A stretch of DNA of 64,000 nucleotides from an uncultured Spirochaetota bacterium. Lineage in GTDB: Bacteria > Spirochaetota > Spirochaetia > Treponematales > Treponemataceae. The stretch spans positions 1 to 64,000 of the forward strand of contig CALXMF010000003.1 of NCBI GenBank assembly GCA_944389415.1, written 5' to 3'. The notes below the pieces were generated by a model. It ran no database searches. It worked only from the letters and a program-made list of their open reading frames with translations, and was not told where the DNA came from. Position numbers and translations under genes: made by a program. This document shows, piece after piece, positions 57,084 to 64,000 of this stretch; the first letter of the stretch is position 1; the number at the start of each line of letters is the position of its first letter.

Positions 57084-59129
57084 ATGCTTGATAAAATGCG
57101 TAATATCGGCATCATGGCCCATATAGATGCGGGCAAAACAACGACAACAGAACGAATTCTTTTTTATACGGGAAAAATACATCGTATTGGCGAAATAGAC
57201 GATGGTCAGGCAACAATGGACTGGATGGCTCAGGAGCAGGAACGAGGTATTACTATCCAGAGTGCTGCCACAACAACATACTGGCGTAATTATCAGATAA
57301 ATATTATTGATACACCTGGCCATGTAGATTTCACGGCAGAAGTAGAGAGATCTCTGCGTGTGCTTGACGGCGCGATCGCTGTTATCTGTGCTGTCGGTTG
57401 TGTACAGCCGCAGACTGAAACAGTCTGGAAACAGGCCGATGAATATAAAGTTCCCCGCATTTGTTTTGTAAATAAGATGGATCGAATCGGTGCTGACTTT
57501 TTTTCAGCAATGAAAGATGTTCATGATAAATTTGGCTGTGCGACAGTGGCATTACAGATACCTATTGGAGCTGGTGCTGATTTTGAAGGTGTAATTGATT
57601 TATTGTCCATGAAAGAGATTCGTTGGGATGTTGAATCTGATGGTGAGAATATGATTATTTCAGATATTGATGCGTCCCGATTATCTGCTGCGCAGGAGTG
57701 GAAAGAGCGTCTTATCGATGAGATTGCATCTCATAATGATGAAATTGCAGAGCTGTTCCTTTCTGGAGAAGAAATCCCCCTGGAAACACTGAAAAAAGAA
57801 ATACGGCGGCTGGTTATTGCTCATGAGCTGGTGCCATTCCTCTGCGGTGCGTCACGCCGAAATATTGGTGTTCAGCCGCTGATTGATGCTGTTGTAGATT
57901 ATCTGCCGGCTCCTGATGAAGTTCCCCCTGCTGTAGGACTTCACGTGAAAAAAGAAGAACAAATGAAAATTCCCTGTAATCCTGCTGGCACTCCTCTGGG
58001 GCTTGTATTTAAAATTCAGTATGACCGGGAGGCCGGTAGTCTCTGCTATGTCCGTATGTATTCAGGTAAAATAAAAGCCGGAGAGCAGATATACAATGTT
58101 GGAAAAAAGAAACGTGAAAGGGTAAATCGTATATTGAGAATGCATTCAAATAAGAGTGAACCGATGGACAGTGTAAGTGCCGGTGATATTGCTGTTTTTA
58201 TTGGTCTCAAGATGGCTCAGACAGGGGATACGATCGGCAGCGAAGGATTCCCTGTTTTGCTTGAACATATGCATTTCCCGGAACCAGTAATTTCTGTTGC
58301 CGTAGAGCCGTCTGCTCTTTCAGAACGTGATAAACTAAAGGAAACTCTCGAAATTCTTTCTAAAGAAGATCCGACTTTTACATATCGTGAAGATGAAGAG
58401 ACTGGACAGCTTATTATTTCGGGTATGGGTGAGCTGCATCTTGAAGTCCTCGTAACCCGTATGCTGGAAGATTTTAAGGTGGAAGCTAGGGTTGGTGCTC
58501 CGCAGGTAACATATCGCGAGTCAGTGACAGCCGCTGCTGATCATACTGAAAGGTTTGAAAAAGTGATCGGTGGAAAGGAAAATGCAGCTTGTGTTACGCT
58601 GCACATTGAACCGCGTGAGCAGGGTAGTGGTAATAAATATGATTGCTTAATAAAAAAAGGAACCGTGCCTGATGAGATTCTTGAAGCAGTGCGCTCTTCT
58701 ATTGAAGGATGCTTTTCTGCTGGAATTAAATATGGATATCCCTGTACCGATATCAGTGTAACACTCACTGATATTGTATATGATGAAACGACAGCTACAC
58801 CGTTTGCCTTTAGCGCCTGTGCTGCCGCCGCATTTGACGCAGTTTGCGAAAAAGCAAAACCTGAATTACTTGAGCCGGTTATGAATGTGGACATTATATC
58901 ACCAAAAGAATTTGTCGGGGATGCTATGAGTCAGATTACTCAGCGTGGTGGTATAATTCAAAGTATGGAGTCCAAACAGTCCGGTGATATTGTGCATGCA
59001 CAGGCACCAATGGCAAAAATGTTTGGTTTTTCTACTAATTTGCGTTCAGTTACACAGGGACGTGCCTCATTCAGTATGGAATTTAGTCACTTTCAGATTA
59101 AAGCAGGTGGTCTTGATTCACTGTTTTAA
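57084..59129 (+). CDS. fusA: Elongation factor G family GTPase
   Basis: Ribosome translocation GTPase, 681 residues in five domains. G1 is AHIDAGKTT at residues 12-20, G2 RGITIQSAATT, G3 DTPGHVDF, G4 NKMD. The C-terminal domain IV/V segment shows YRESVT and MFGFSTNLRSVTQGRASFSMEF. Spirochaetes carry two EF-G-like proteins, one of which may be specialised (spdEFG types); this copy keeps all GTPase motifs but has GCVQPQTETVW for the usual GVEPQSETVW, so which one it is cannot be settled here. It has its own promoter and stands alone without str-operon genes. Confidence 0.93.
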   Translation: MLDKMRNIGIMAHIDAGKTTTTERILFYTGKIHRIGEIDDGQATMDWMAQEQERGITIQSAATTTYWRNYQINIIDTPGHVDFTAEVERSLRVLDGAIAVICAVGCVQPQTETVWKQADEYKVPRICFVNKMDRIGADFFSAMKDVHDKFGCATVALQIPIGAGADFEGVIDLLSMKEIRWDVESDGENMIISDIDASRLSAAQEWKERLIDEIASHNDEIAELFLSGEEIPLETLKKEIRRLVIAHELVPFLCGASRRNIGVQPLIDAVVDYLPAPDEVPPAVGLHVKKEEQMKIPCNPAGTPLGLVFKIQYDREAGSLCYVRMYSGKIKAGEQIYNVGKKKRERVNRILRMHSNKSEPMDSVSAGDIAVFIGLKMAQTGDTIGSEGFPVLLEHMHFPEPVISVAVEPSALSERDKLKETLEILSKEDPTFTYREDEETGQLIISGMGELHLEVLVTRMLEDFKVEARVGAPQVTYRESVTAAADHTERFEKVIGGKENAACVTLHIEPREQGSGNKYDCLIKKGTVPDEILEAVRSSIEGCFSAGIKYGYPCTDISVTLTDIVYDETTATPFAFSACAAAAFDAVCEKAKPELLEPVMNVDIISPKEFVGDAMSQITQRGGIIQSMESKQSGDIVHAQAPMAKMFGFSTNLRSVTQGRASFSMEFSHFQIKAGGLDSLF

Positions 59130-59175
59130 TGTTTAATAGTGGTATCTAAAGCAGTTGGCAGAAAGGAGGTGTTAT

Positions 59176-59925
59176 ATGTCGAGCGTACTCACATTATCAT
59201 GTCTGCTTGTCGCGTTAGTATGGGTAGCCGTATTGAATACTATAGCGTATCCGATATCAAAAAAACTGTGCAGTAAGATTTCTGATTATATAGTAAAAGT
59301 ATGTGCTCCTCGTGTCTTTGCGATTCTTGCTGCATATAAAAATTTTCATTTTATTGGATATAAAGATCATAAAGATGAATTGCCTGAACAGTTTCTAATT
59401 ATGTGCAATCATCAAAGTCTGCTTGATATTCCGCTGTTTATGAATTTTCTGCGTGACAGAGATTTACGTTTTGTTGCGAAAGATTCTCTTGCCCGTCATG
59501 TTCCGCTTGTATCTGAGATGCTTCGAGTTCATGAACATGCGATGATTCCCCGCAGAGGCAGTCCTGCAAAAGCGATGCGAATTCTTGATAATTTTGCTGA
59601 TCGTGTAAAATCACGGGGGCAGATACCAGTTATTTTTCCTGAAGGTACACGCAGTCGGGATGGTTCACTTGGCACCTTTTATGCTGCAGGGTTTCGTCGT
59701 ATTCTAGATCGTGCGCCAATGCCTGTTGCAGTCTGTGCGCTTGATGGTGGATATAAAATATCAACACTTGATGGAATTATCCGCCATTTGCAGAATGGCA
59801 CATATCGAATAAAAATCCTCAAAATTTACCCCGCTCCTCAATCTAAACAAGATCAGGTTCAGATTCTTGAAGAAGGAAAAGAACTGATTCAGGATCAGCT
59901 TGATGCGTGGAGAGCAGGCAAGTAA
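59176..59925 (+). CDS. plsC: 1-acyl-sn-glycerol-3-phosphate acyltransferase (PlsC-like)
   Basis: Adds the second acyl chain in phospholipid synthesis, making phosphatidic acid at the inner membrane. The 249-residue protein has an N-terminal membrane helix, motif I NHQSLLD (His-x4-Asp, with Gln in place of the usual x), a RFVAKDSLARHVP region, and motif III FPEGTRSRDGS. AAAGGAGG at 59162-59169 sets the start at 59176 rather than the open frame's earlier codon. It is followed by a bidirectional terminator. Confidence 0.93.
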   Translation: MSSVLTLSCLLVALVWVAVLNTIAYPISKKLCSKISDYIVKVCAPRVFAILAAYKNFHFIGYKDHKDELPEQFLIMCNHQSLLDIPLFMNFLRDRDLRFVAKDSLARHVPLVSEMLRVHEHAMIPRRGSPAKAMRILDNFADRVKSRGQIPVIFPEGTRSRDGSLGTFYAAGFRRILDRAPMPVAVCALDGGYKISTLDGIIRHLQNGTYRIKILKIYPAPQSKQDQVQILEEGKELIQDQLDAWRAGK

Positions 59926-59933
59926 AAAAAAAG

Positions 59934-59958
59934 GGACTGTCTCATGACAGTCCTTTTT
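59934..59958. terminator. Bidirectional terminator
   Basis: GGACTGTC (59934-59941), loop TCAT, GACAGTCC (59946-59953), T5 after and an A-run before. It lies between the convergent plsC and the small zinc-ribbon gene. Confidence 0.9.
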
Positions 59959-59976
59959 ATCGGTTTTACGCCGGTC

Positions 59977-60147
59977 TTATTTAAAATCTTTCGGACGGCG
60001 TTCAACGCGTTTGCATTTAGAACATTCAGCAACATTTTTAATTCTGCCGTTTTCGCAAAGCGTCTTCATAACCACTTCACCGCCACATGTGCAGAAGAAC
60101 TTATGGGTAGTTACCGCGGTACGAGAGTTTTTACTGGCTCCTGCCAT
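59977..60147 (-). CDS. 56-residue zinc-ribbon-like protein
   Basis: A small protein starting at an ATG with GGAGG six bases before it; the frame is open further upstream but lacks a ribosome site. The sequence has a treble-clef-like Cys pattern: FFCTCGG early and AECSKCKR late (CxC and CxxC), with a basic tail ending ERRPKDFK. This suggests one structural zinc and possibly RNA or ribosome binding, since it is divergent from rpsT. A TTGACA-17-TATGAT promoter stands on the minus strand at 60179-60207. Conserved small proteins like this occur in other Treponema, as far as I recall; no function is known. Confidence 0.75.
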   Translation of the reverse strand: MAGASKNSRTAVTTHKFFCTCGGEVVMKTLCENGRIKNVAECSKCKRVERRPKDFK

Positions 60148-60178
60148 GATCTGCCTCCAGAATATTTCAGTACTTACC

Positions 60179-60207
60179 ATCATATAGAAAATTATATGCT
60201 GTGTCAA
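60179..60207 (-). promoter_or_regulatory. Promoter of the small zinc-ribbon gene
   Basis: On the minus strand TTGACA (60202-60207) and TATGAT (60179-60184) are 17 bp apart; the ATG is 31 bases beyond the -10. Confidence 0.7.
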
Positions 60208-60236
60208 TAGAAATACAAAACACTTTCTTATCCTAC

Positions 60237-60265
60237 TTGACTAATTGGAAGTGGTTTGATACGAT
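60237..60265 (+). promoter_or_regulatory. Promoter of rpsT
   Basis: TTGACT (60237-60242) and TACGAT (60260-60265) are 17 bp apart. It is divergent from the minus-strand promoter 30 bases away. Confidence 0.6.
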
Positions 60266-60295
60266 ATTTAACAGTTTTTGTATGGAGGGTCTCCT

Positions 60296-60583
60296 TTGGC
60301 AGTAAAAAAATCTTCTGCGGAAAAAAGACATAAGCAGAGTGAAGTGCGCCGCTTGAGAAATAAGTCGGCAAAGAGTTCAGCACGTACCTGTGCTAGGAAA
60401 TTTGTTGAAGCTGTTCATGCCAAGGATTCTGAACGCGCTGCAGAGACATTAAAATCCTTAATCAAGGAATTGGATACCAATGCGCGCAAGGGAATTCTGA
60501 AAAAAAATGCGGTTGCCCGTAAAAAGTCGCGCATGACCAAACTTTACAATGTAGCTTTTGGAACAGCATTCGCTGGTAAATAA
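60296..60583 (+). CDS. rpsT: 30S ribosomal protein S20
   Basis: A basic, helical protein that binds 16S rRNA in the small subunit. The 95-residue sequence AVKKSSAEKRHKQSEVRRLRNK... is typical S20 and ends with KKSRMTKLYN. The start is a TTG at 60296: GGAGGG at 60284-60289 lies six bases before it and the protein then begins at the expected residue. A non-ATG start in rpsT is also known in E. coli, where it lowers translation and allows feedback. Confidence 0.95.
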   Translation: MAVKKSSAEKRHKQSEVRRLRNKSAKSSARTCARKFVEAVHAKDSERAAETLKSLIKELDTNARKGILKKNAVARKKSRMTKLYNVAFGTAFAGK

Positions 60584-60605
60584 GCGGAATAGGCTCATAA
60601 GGGTG

Positions 60606-60650
60606 CAGCGGGGTTATGTTTTCTGATGCACCCTGTGGGTCGCTGTTTTT
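60606..60650 (+). terminator. Possible weak terminator between rpsT and the HU-like gene
   Basis: CAGCG (60606-60610) can pair with CGCTG (60641-60645) followed by T5, with inner GGGT/ACCC pairing. An alternative stem GGGTGCA (60601-60607) with TGCACCC (60627-60633) competes with it. Confidence 0.35.
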
Positions 60651-60671
60651 ATCTATGTGTTCGAGAGGTAT

Positions 60672-60998
60672 ATGTCTTCTAATAAAGTGACTAAATATGA
60701 TCTGGTTGAAGCCGTCTACCAGAATACGCAGTATGAGAGAAAAGCTGTTCAGGCTATTTTTGAGTCACTTTTTGACGAAATGAAGAAGTGTCTTATGGAA
60801 GGATCTACCATAGAACTTCGCGGATTTGGAACTTTTGAGCCCCGTTTAAGAAAAGGCAGACAGCGGGCACGCAATCCTAAGACTGGCGAGCAGCTTTCTG
60901 TGGCGCCTCATTATGTTGCTGCTTTTCGAGCAGGACAGGAATTAAAAAAAGCTTTATGGGATCTTCCTGTCGATTGTGAAAATACTGATAATAACTGA
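60672..60998 (+). CDS. HU/IHF-family DNA-binding protein
   Basis: Small nucleoid protein of 108 residues. Features are the helical N-terminus VTKYDLVEAVYQNTQYERKAVQ, the LRGFGTFEPRLRKGR core and the DNA-arm motif ARNPKTGEQLSV, where the conserved Pro inserts between base pairs. The C-terminal 18 residues extend past the usual HU length. I use the ATG at 60672 (GAGAGG upstream, close at 3 bases). It is followed 5 bases later by lnt. Confidence 0.93.
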   Translation: MSSNKVTKYDLVEAVYQNTQYERKAVQAIFESLFDEMKKCLMEGSTIELRGFGTFEPRLRKGRQRARNPKTGEQLSVAPHYVAAFRAGQELKKALWDLPVDCENTDNN

Positions 60999-61003
60999 AT
61001 AAT

Positions 61004-62659
61004 ATGCAGCGTTCGCAGAATCGCCGCAATGTATCTTTCCCCTGTTTTTTTATCCAGTCTGTTATATTACTGGCTGCGGGAATCCTTTTTTTTAGTCTCG
61101 CACAGCCCAATCTTTTTGTAGTTACCGGAATACCGTTTTTTGCCTATATAGCATATGTTCCTATTTTTTTAATAGTACGTATGGTTCCATGGAAAACGGT
61201 TTGGCTGTATGGGCTGGTGTATGGAATAGGCTCGTATTGTCTTTTTACCTACTGGCTGGCAACCTTTCATCCAATGGGAATTCTTGTTATTTCATTTTTA
61301 TATGGGATTCAGCTTATGCTGACATTTCCTGTACTCAAGGCGGTCTCTGTTTTTTTTAAGAAATATGGGTGGATTGCACAGTGGATTGTCTGGTGTGCGT
61401 ATGAATATTTGAAAACACAGGGATTTGCAGGATTCCATTATGGAGTTACTGCATATTCACATTGGAACATGCCTCTGCTGCGTCAATGTGCGGATATTGG
61501 AGGTGTCTGGTTGTTGACCGCGGTAATTACTTTTACTTCAGCCTGGATCAGCGGTGTTATTGCGGAAACTGTTGAGCAGAAAAATGGTGTATCATTTCAT
61601 ACTCTTTTTCATACTGCAAAAACACATCTAGTATCTGCCGGTATCTGGTGTGTGATTTTTATTTCTCTTCTTGTCTACGGCGCGGTATCACAGGTCGATT
61701 ATTCTTCGCATGAACAGCTTCATGTTGCACTTATTCAGCAGAACAGTGATCCCTGGAAAGGTGGTATTACATCGTACAGGCGAGATTTAAATACGCTTAT
61801 GCGCTTATCGGATGAGGCTCTAAAAGCTGCGCCTCAAACACAGCTTGTTGTATGGCCTGAGACTGCTTTTATTCCGCGTATAACATGGCATTATCGGCTG
61901 CGCAGTGACCGTGAAAGATTTGAGCTTGTTGATAAACTGCTTACGTATTTAAATTCAAAATCGGTTCCTTTCGTTATTGGTAATGATCATGCTGAAGAGG
62001 GATACCTGCGTAATGGGGAATTTGGTGCGGTCGATTATAATTCGGTTTTATTTTTTTCTCCAGGAGAGAATGTGTTGCCTCCTGAACCGGAAATATATAA
62101 AAAAATGCATCTTGTTCCTTTTACAGAATATTTTCCATTTGAAAAACTGTTTCCTAAGATTTATGAGTTATTACTGAATGGTGATACTCATATGTGGGAA
62201 CCGGGAAAAGTTCCCGTTGTATTTTCTCTCGGTGACTTCCGATTTGGAACTCCAATTTGTTTTGAAGATACGTTTGGTTATATAGCACGTCGTTTTGTAA
62301 ATAATGGTGCCAATGCGTTAGTTAATCTATCTAATGATGCATGGTCAAAAAGCCTTGCCTGTCAATATCAGCATCTTTCCATGGCGGTATTCCGCTCTGT
62401 TGAAAATAGAATTCCGTCTGTCCGTGCGACGGCGTCGGGACAGACCTGCATTATTGATCCGAATGGTCAGGTTACCGCTATGGCTGAACCTTTTCAGGAA
62501 ACTTTTGTAACGGGGTCGGTGCCTGTAATTAAAACAATATCAAAAACGCTGTATACACGATGGGGTGATATTATTGGTGTTGCGTTCACCGTACTCGCTG
62601 GTATACAATGTCTCGTTGGCTGCATATTGCAGATTAAAAGGATAACATATGGCAGATAA
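61004..62659 (+). CDS. lnt: Apolipoprotein N-acyltransferase
   Basis: Adds the third acyl chain to the N-terminal Cys of lipoproteins in the inner membrane. The 551-residue protein has about six N-terminal membrane helices, then a periplasmic nitrilase domain with the catalytic triad E286 (WPETAF), K367 (KKMHLVPFTEY) and C419 (PICFED), and a final helix. It matters here because spirochaetes are rich in lipoproteins, such as the one at 38925. Its 3' end overlaps the bactofilin start by 11 nt. Confidence 0.96.
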   Translation: MQRSQNRRNVSFPCFFIQSVILLAAGILFFSLAQPNLFVVTGIPFFAYIAYVPIFLIVRMVPWKTVWLYGLVYGIGSYCLFTYWLATFHPMGILVISFLYGIQLMLTFPVLKAVSVFFKKYGWIAQWIVWCAYEYLKTQGFAGFHYGVTAYSHWNMPLLRQCADIGGVWLLTAVITFTSAWISGVIAETVEQKNGVSFHTLFHTAKTHLVSAGIWCVIFISLLVYGAVSQVDYSSHEQLHVALIQQNSDPWKGGITSYRRDLNTLMRLSDEALKAAPQTQLVVWPETAFIPRITWHYRLRSDRERFELVDKLLTYLNSKSVPFVIGNDHAEEGYLRNGEFGAVDYNSVLFFSPGENVLPPEPEIYKKMHLVPFTEYFPFEKLFPKIYELLLNGDTHMWEPGKVPVVFSLGDFRFGTPICFEDTFGYIARRFVNNGANALVNLSNDAWSKSLACQYQHLSMAVFRSVENRIPSVRATASGQTCIIDPNGQVTAMAEPFQETFVTGSVPVIKTISKTLYTRWGDIIGVAFTVLAGIQCLVGCILQIKRITYGR

Positions 62660-63053
62660 TATTACGGTCTGCGGACCCGAAACAGAATTTGACGGAATAA
62701 TGGAATTCTCCACACGGCTTGTTATTATGGGCAAATTTAATGGAACTATCCGTTCAAAGGGTGTTCTTGAGATTGATAAAGTGGGCGTTTGTACTGTTGA
62801 TAAAATGGAAGCGGTAGATGTTATCGTCTCAGGGTCAGTGACTGGCGATATTTGTGCAGAGCGGCATCTTGAGATGAAATCAGGCAGTTCTGTTCATGGG
62901 AATATTTCTGCTGCACGTCTGAGAATCTGCGATAATGTAGATTTTGAAGGACAGGTTACTATGGTGAATAATCCCAGCATTCCTGATATTTTTTCAATGG
63001 ATGGTGCTGATTATAAAGACACATTACAGCTGCCGGAAACAGAAACCCGATAG
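62649..63053 (+). CDS. Bactofilin (polymer-forming cytoskeletal protein)
   Basis: A 134-residue DUF583 protein. The central part is a right-handed beta-helix repeat, with turns such as FDGIMEFSTRLVIMGKFNGTIRS-like (split), GVLEIDKVGVCTVDKMEAVDVIVSGSVTGDI (split) and HLEMKSGSSVHGNISA; the disordered ends are short. Bactofilins polymerise without nucleotide and shape cells, as reported for helical Leptospira and Helicobacter. It overlaps lnt by 11 nt. Confidence 0.9.
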   Translation: MADNITVCGPETEFDGIMEFSTRLVIMGKFNGTIRSKGVLEIDKVGVCTVDKMEAVDVIVSGSVTGDICAERHLEMKSGSSVHGNISAARLRICDNVDFEGQVTMVNNPSIPDIFSMDGADYKDTLQLPETETR

Positions 63054-63132
63054 AATATTAAATTCCTCTTTACCGTAAAGTATTTATATATATATTATTG
63101 ATTTTTTGATAGTACATAGATATACTGTTTTT

Positions 63133-63852
63133 ATGCAGAGCAGTGTATCTATCAAAGACAATATACAGCGGATACTTGATAATATTCGTGAAGTTGAATT
63201 GCGTACCGGACGTAGTCAGGGCGCTGTCAGGTTGATGGCTGTAAGTAAATTTCATTCTGTTTCAGAAATCATCAGTGCCACCAACGCAGGACAAGTGCTG
63301 TTTGGTGAGAACCGTGTTCAGGAAGCTGTTTCTAAATTTTCTGAATTAAAAATATCCGCTCCTGTTTTTGAACTGCACATTATAGGTTCTTTGCAGCGCA
63401 ATAAAGTAAAAAATGCTGTGGAGATAGCGTCCTGCATTCAATCTCTTGATCGCATGGAACTTGCTGTTGCGATAGAAAAACATGCGGCTGCGGCTAATAA
63501 AATTATGCATGTGCTGATTGAGTTTCATACAGGTGAAGATTCAAAATCCGGGTTTACATCTGTAGATGAGATGTATAAAACTATGGACTATGTGTTTACT
63601 GAATGTCCTCATATCCGTCTTGATGGATTTATGACGATGGCTCCTCTGTCGAATCAAATTTCTGTAATCCGCAATTCATTCAGAAAACTTTTTCATATAT
63701 CGGAAGCTGCAAAAAGACGCTATCCGAATGTTCCTCTTCCAGAGCTCTCAATGGGAATGTCTCATGATTATGAAATAGCGATAGAAGAAGGATCTACAAT
63801 GGTTCGTCTTGGCACTGCAATTTTTGGTCCCCGTGAAAATGTTCCTCAGTAA
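63133..63852 (+). CDS. YggS-family PLP homeostasis protein
   Basis: A PLP-binding TIM-barrel protein of 239 residues from the ATG at 63133. Markers are MAVSKFHSVSEI (PLP lysine), FGENRVQEAVSKF, LHIIGSLQRNKVKNAV and LSMGMSHDYEIAIEEGSTMVRLGTAIFG. Members buffer pyridoxal phosphate and lack a known catalytic reaction. The stop overlaps the next gene by 14 nt. Confidence 0.95.
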   Translation: MQSSVSIKDNIQRILDNIREVELRTGRSQGAVRLMAVSKFHSVSEIISATNAGQVLFGENRVQEAVSKFSELKISAPVFELHIIGSLQRNKVKNAVEIASCIQSLDRMELAVAIEKHAAAANKIMHVLIEFHTGEDSKSGFTSVDEMYKTMDYVFTECPHIRLDGFMTMAPLSNQISVIRNSFRKLFHISEAAKRRYPNVPLPELSMGMSHDYEIAIEEGSTMVRLGTAIFGPRENVPQ

Positions 63853-64000
63853 CCGTTTAATTCATATTACGGTCAGTGTGGTGTTCTTTTGGGTTGTTTC
63901 TGCGGAACTTTTCGCGGAAATACAGCCTCTCAATGCAGATCCGTATGATTTCAGCGCAGCTCCGCAATGGGCAAAAGATTTGCGCCGTGCCGAAATTATC
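63839..64000 (+). CDS. Secreted protein, 3'-truncated by window edge
   Basis: An open frame of 54 codons running off the window, starting at an ATG inside the 3' end of the YggS gene (14-nt overlap). The first residues form a signal peptide (ITVSVVFFWVVSAELF, cleavage near LFA-EI) and the mature part begins IQPLNADPYDFSAAPQW. Nothing in the visible part identifies a family. Confidence 0.7.
   Translation, partial: MFLSNRLIHITVSVVFFWVVSAELFAEIQPLNADPYDFSAAPQWAKDLRRAEII

Noticed and set aside
1-64000. CRISPR arrays, insertion sequences, prophage or attachment sites
   Set aside because: No spaced direct repeats, transposase, integrase or cas-like sequence was noticed on either strand.

Overview
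The window is a contiguous chromosomal segment of a host-associated spirochaete, most likely a Treponema. This rests on a periplasmic flagellar sheath protein (FlaA), a spiro-SPASM radical SAM protein, a V/A-type rather than F-type ATPase in the order E-DUF2764-A-B-D-I-K, a bactofilin, a cystalysin/PatB-type C-S lyase and a BspA-type leucine-rich lipoprotein. The species cannot be fixed from sequence alone. No CRISPR array, insertion sequence, transposase or phage gene was seen.

Region 1 (1-7247) is a visibly AT-rich surface polysaccharide locus. It holds a damaged-looking EpsG/Wzy-type polymerase, a GT4 glycosyltransferase, and the complete UDP-N-acetyl-L-fucosamine pathway (fnlA, fnlB, fnlC) followed by wbuC-like and wbuB-like genes. 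The initiating polyprenyl-phosphate sugar transferase lies separately at 19732-21183, coupled to a beta-barrel outer-membrane protein. Region 2 (7458-18165) has galM, the seven-gene V-ATPase operon, ispG and a secreted TPR-like protein. The proteolipid keeps residues that bind Na+ in Enterococcus hirae NtpK. Region 3 (18230-29183, minus strand) has the barrel protein, the sugar transferase, tRNA-Leu(GAG), and a run sbcD-sbcC-SDR-pncB-epmA. Region 4 (29460-38585) has an RND efflux adaptor, then one 1526-residue protein that joins an RND pump to a TolC-like channel, facing a convergent xseA-xseB-mutL operon.

Region 5 (38925-49430) is the most unusual part. A BspA-like lipoprotein precedes a tight four-gene set: a spiro-SPASM radical SAM protein, a glycosyltransferase-like protein, a three-domain protein (SpsF-type nucleotidyltransferase, PseG-like domain, zinc ribbon plus methyltransferase) and an ATP-grasp ligase. 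These run directly into a cell-wall amidase, a GerM-domain protein and flaA. I read the set as an uncharacterised pathway for making and decorating an unusual activated sugar, perhaps for flagella or the envelope.

Region 6 (49516-64000) has a RelA/SpoT-synthetase-TPR protein, ftsH, tRNA-Glu(TTC), a RadC/JAB-DinG helicase fusion, a candidate 6S-like structured RNA with its own promoter and U-tract, a cystalysin-like lyase, an EF-G, plsC, a tiny zinc-ribbon protein divergent from rpsT, an HU/IHF protein, lnt, a bactofilin, a YggS protein and the start of a secreted protein cut by the window edge.
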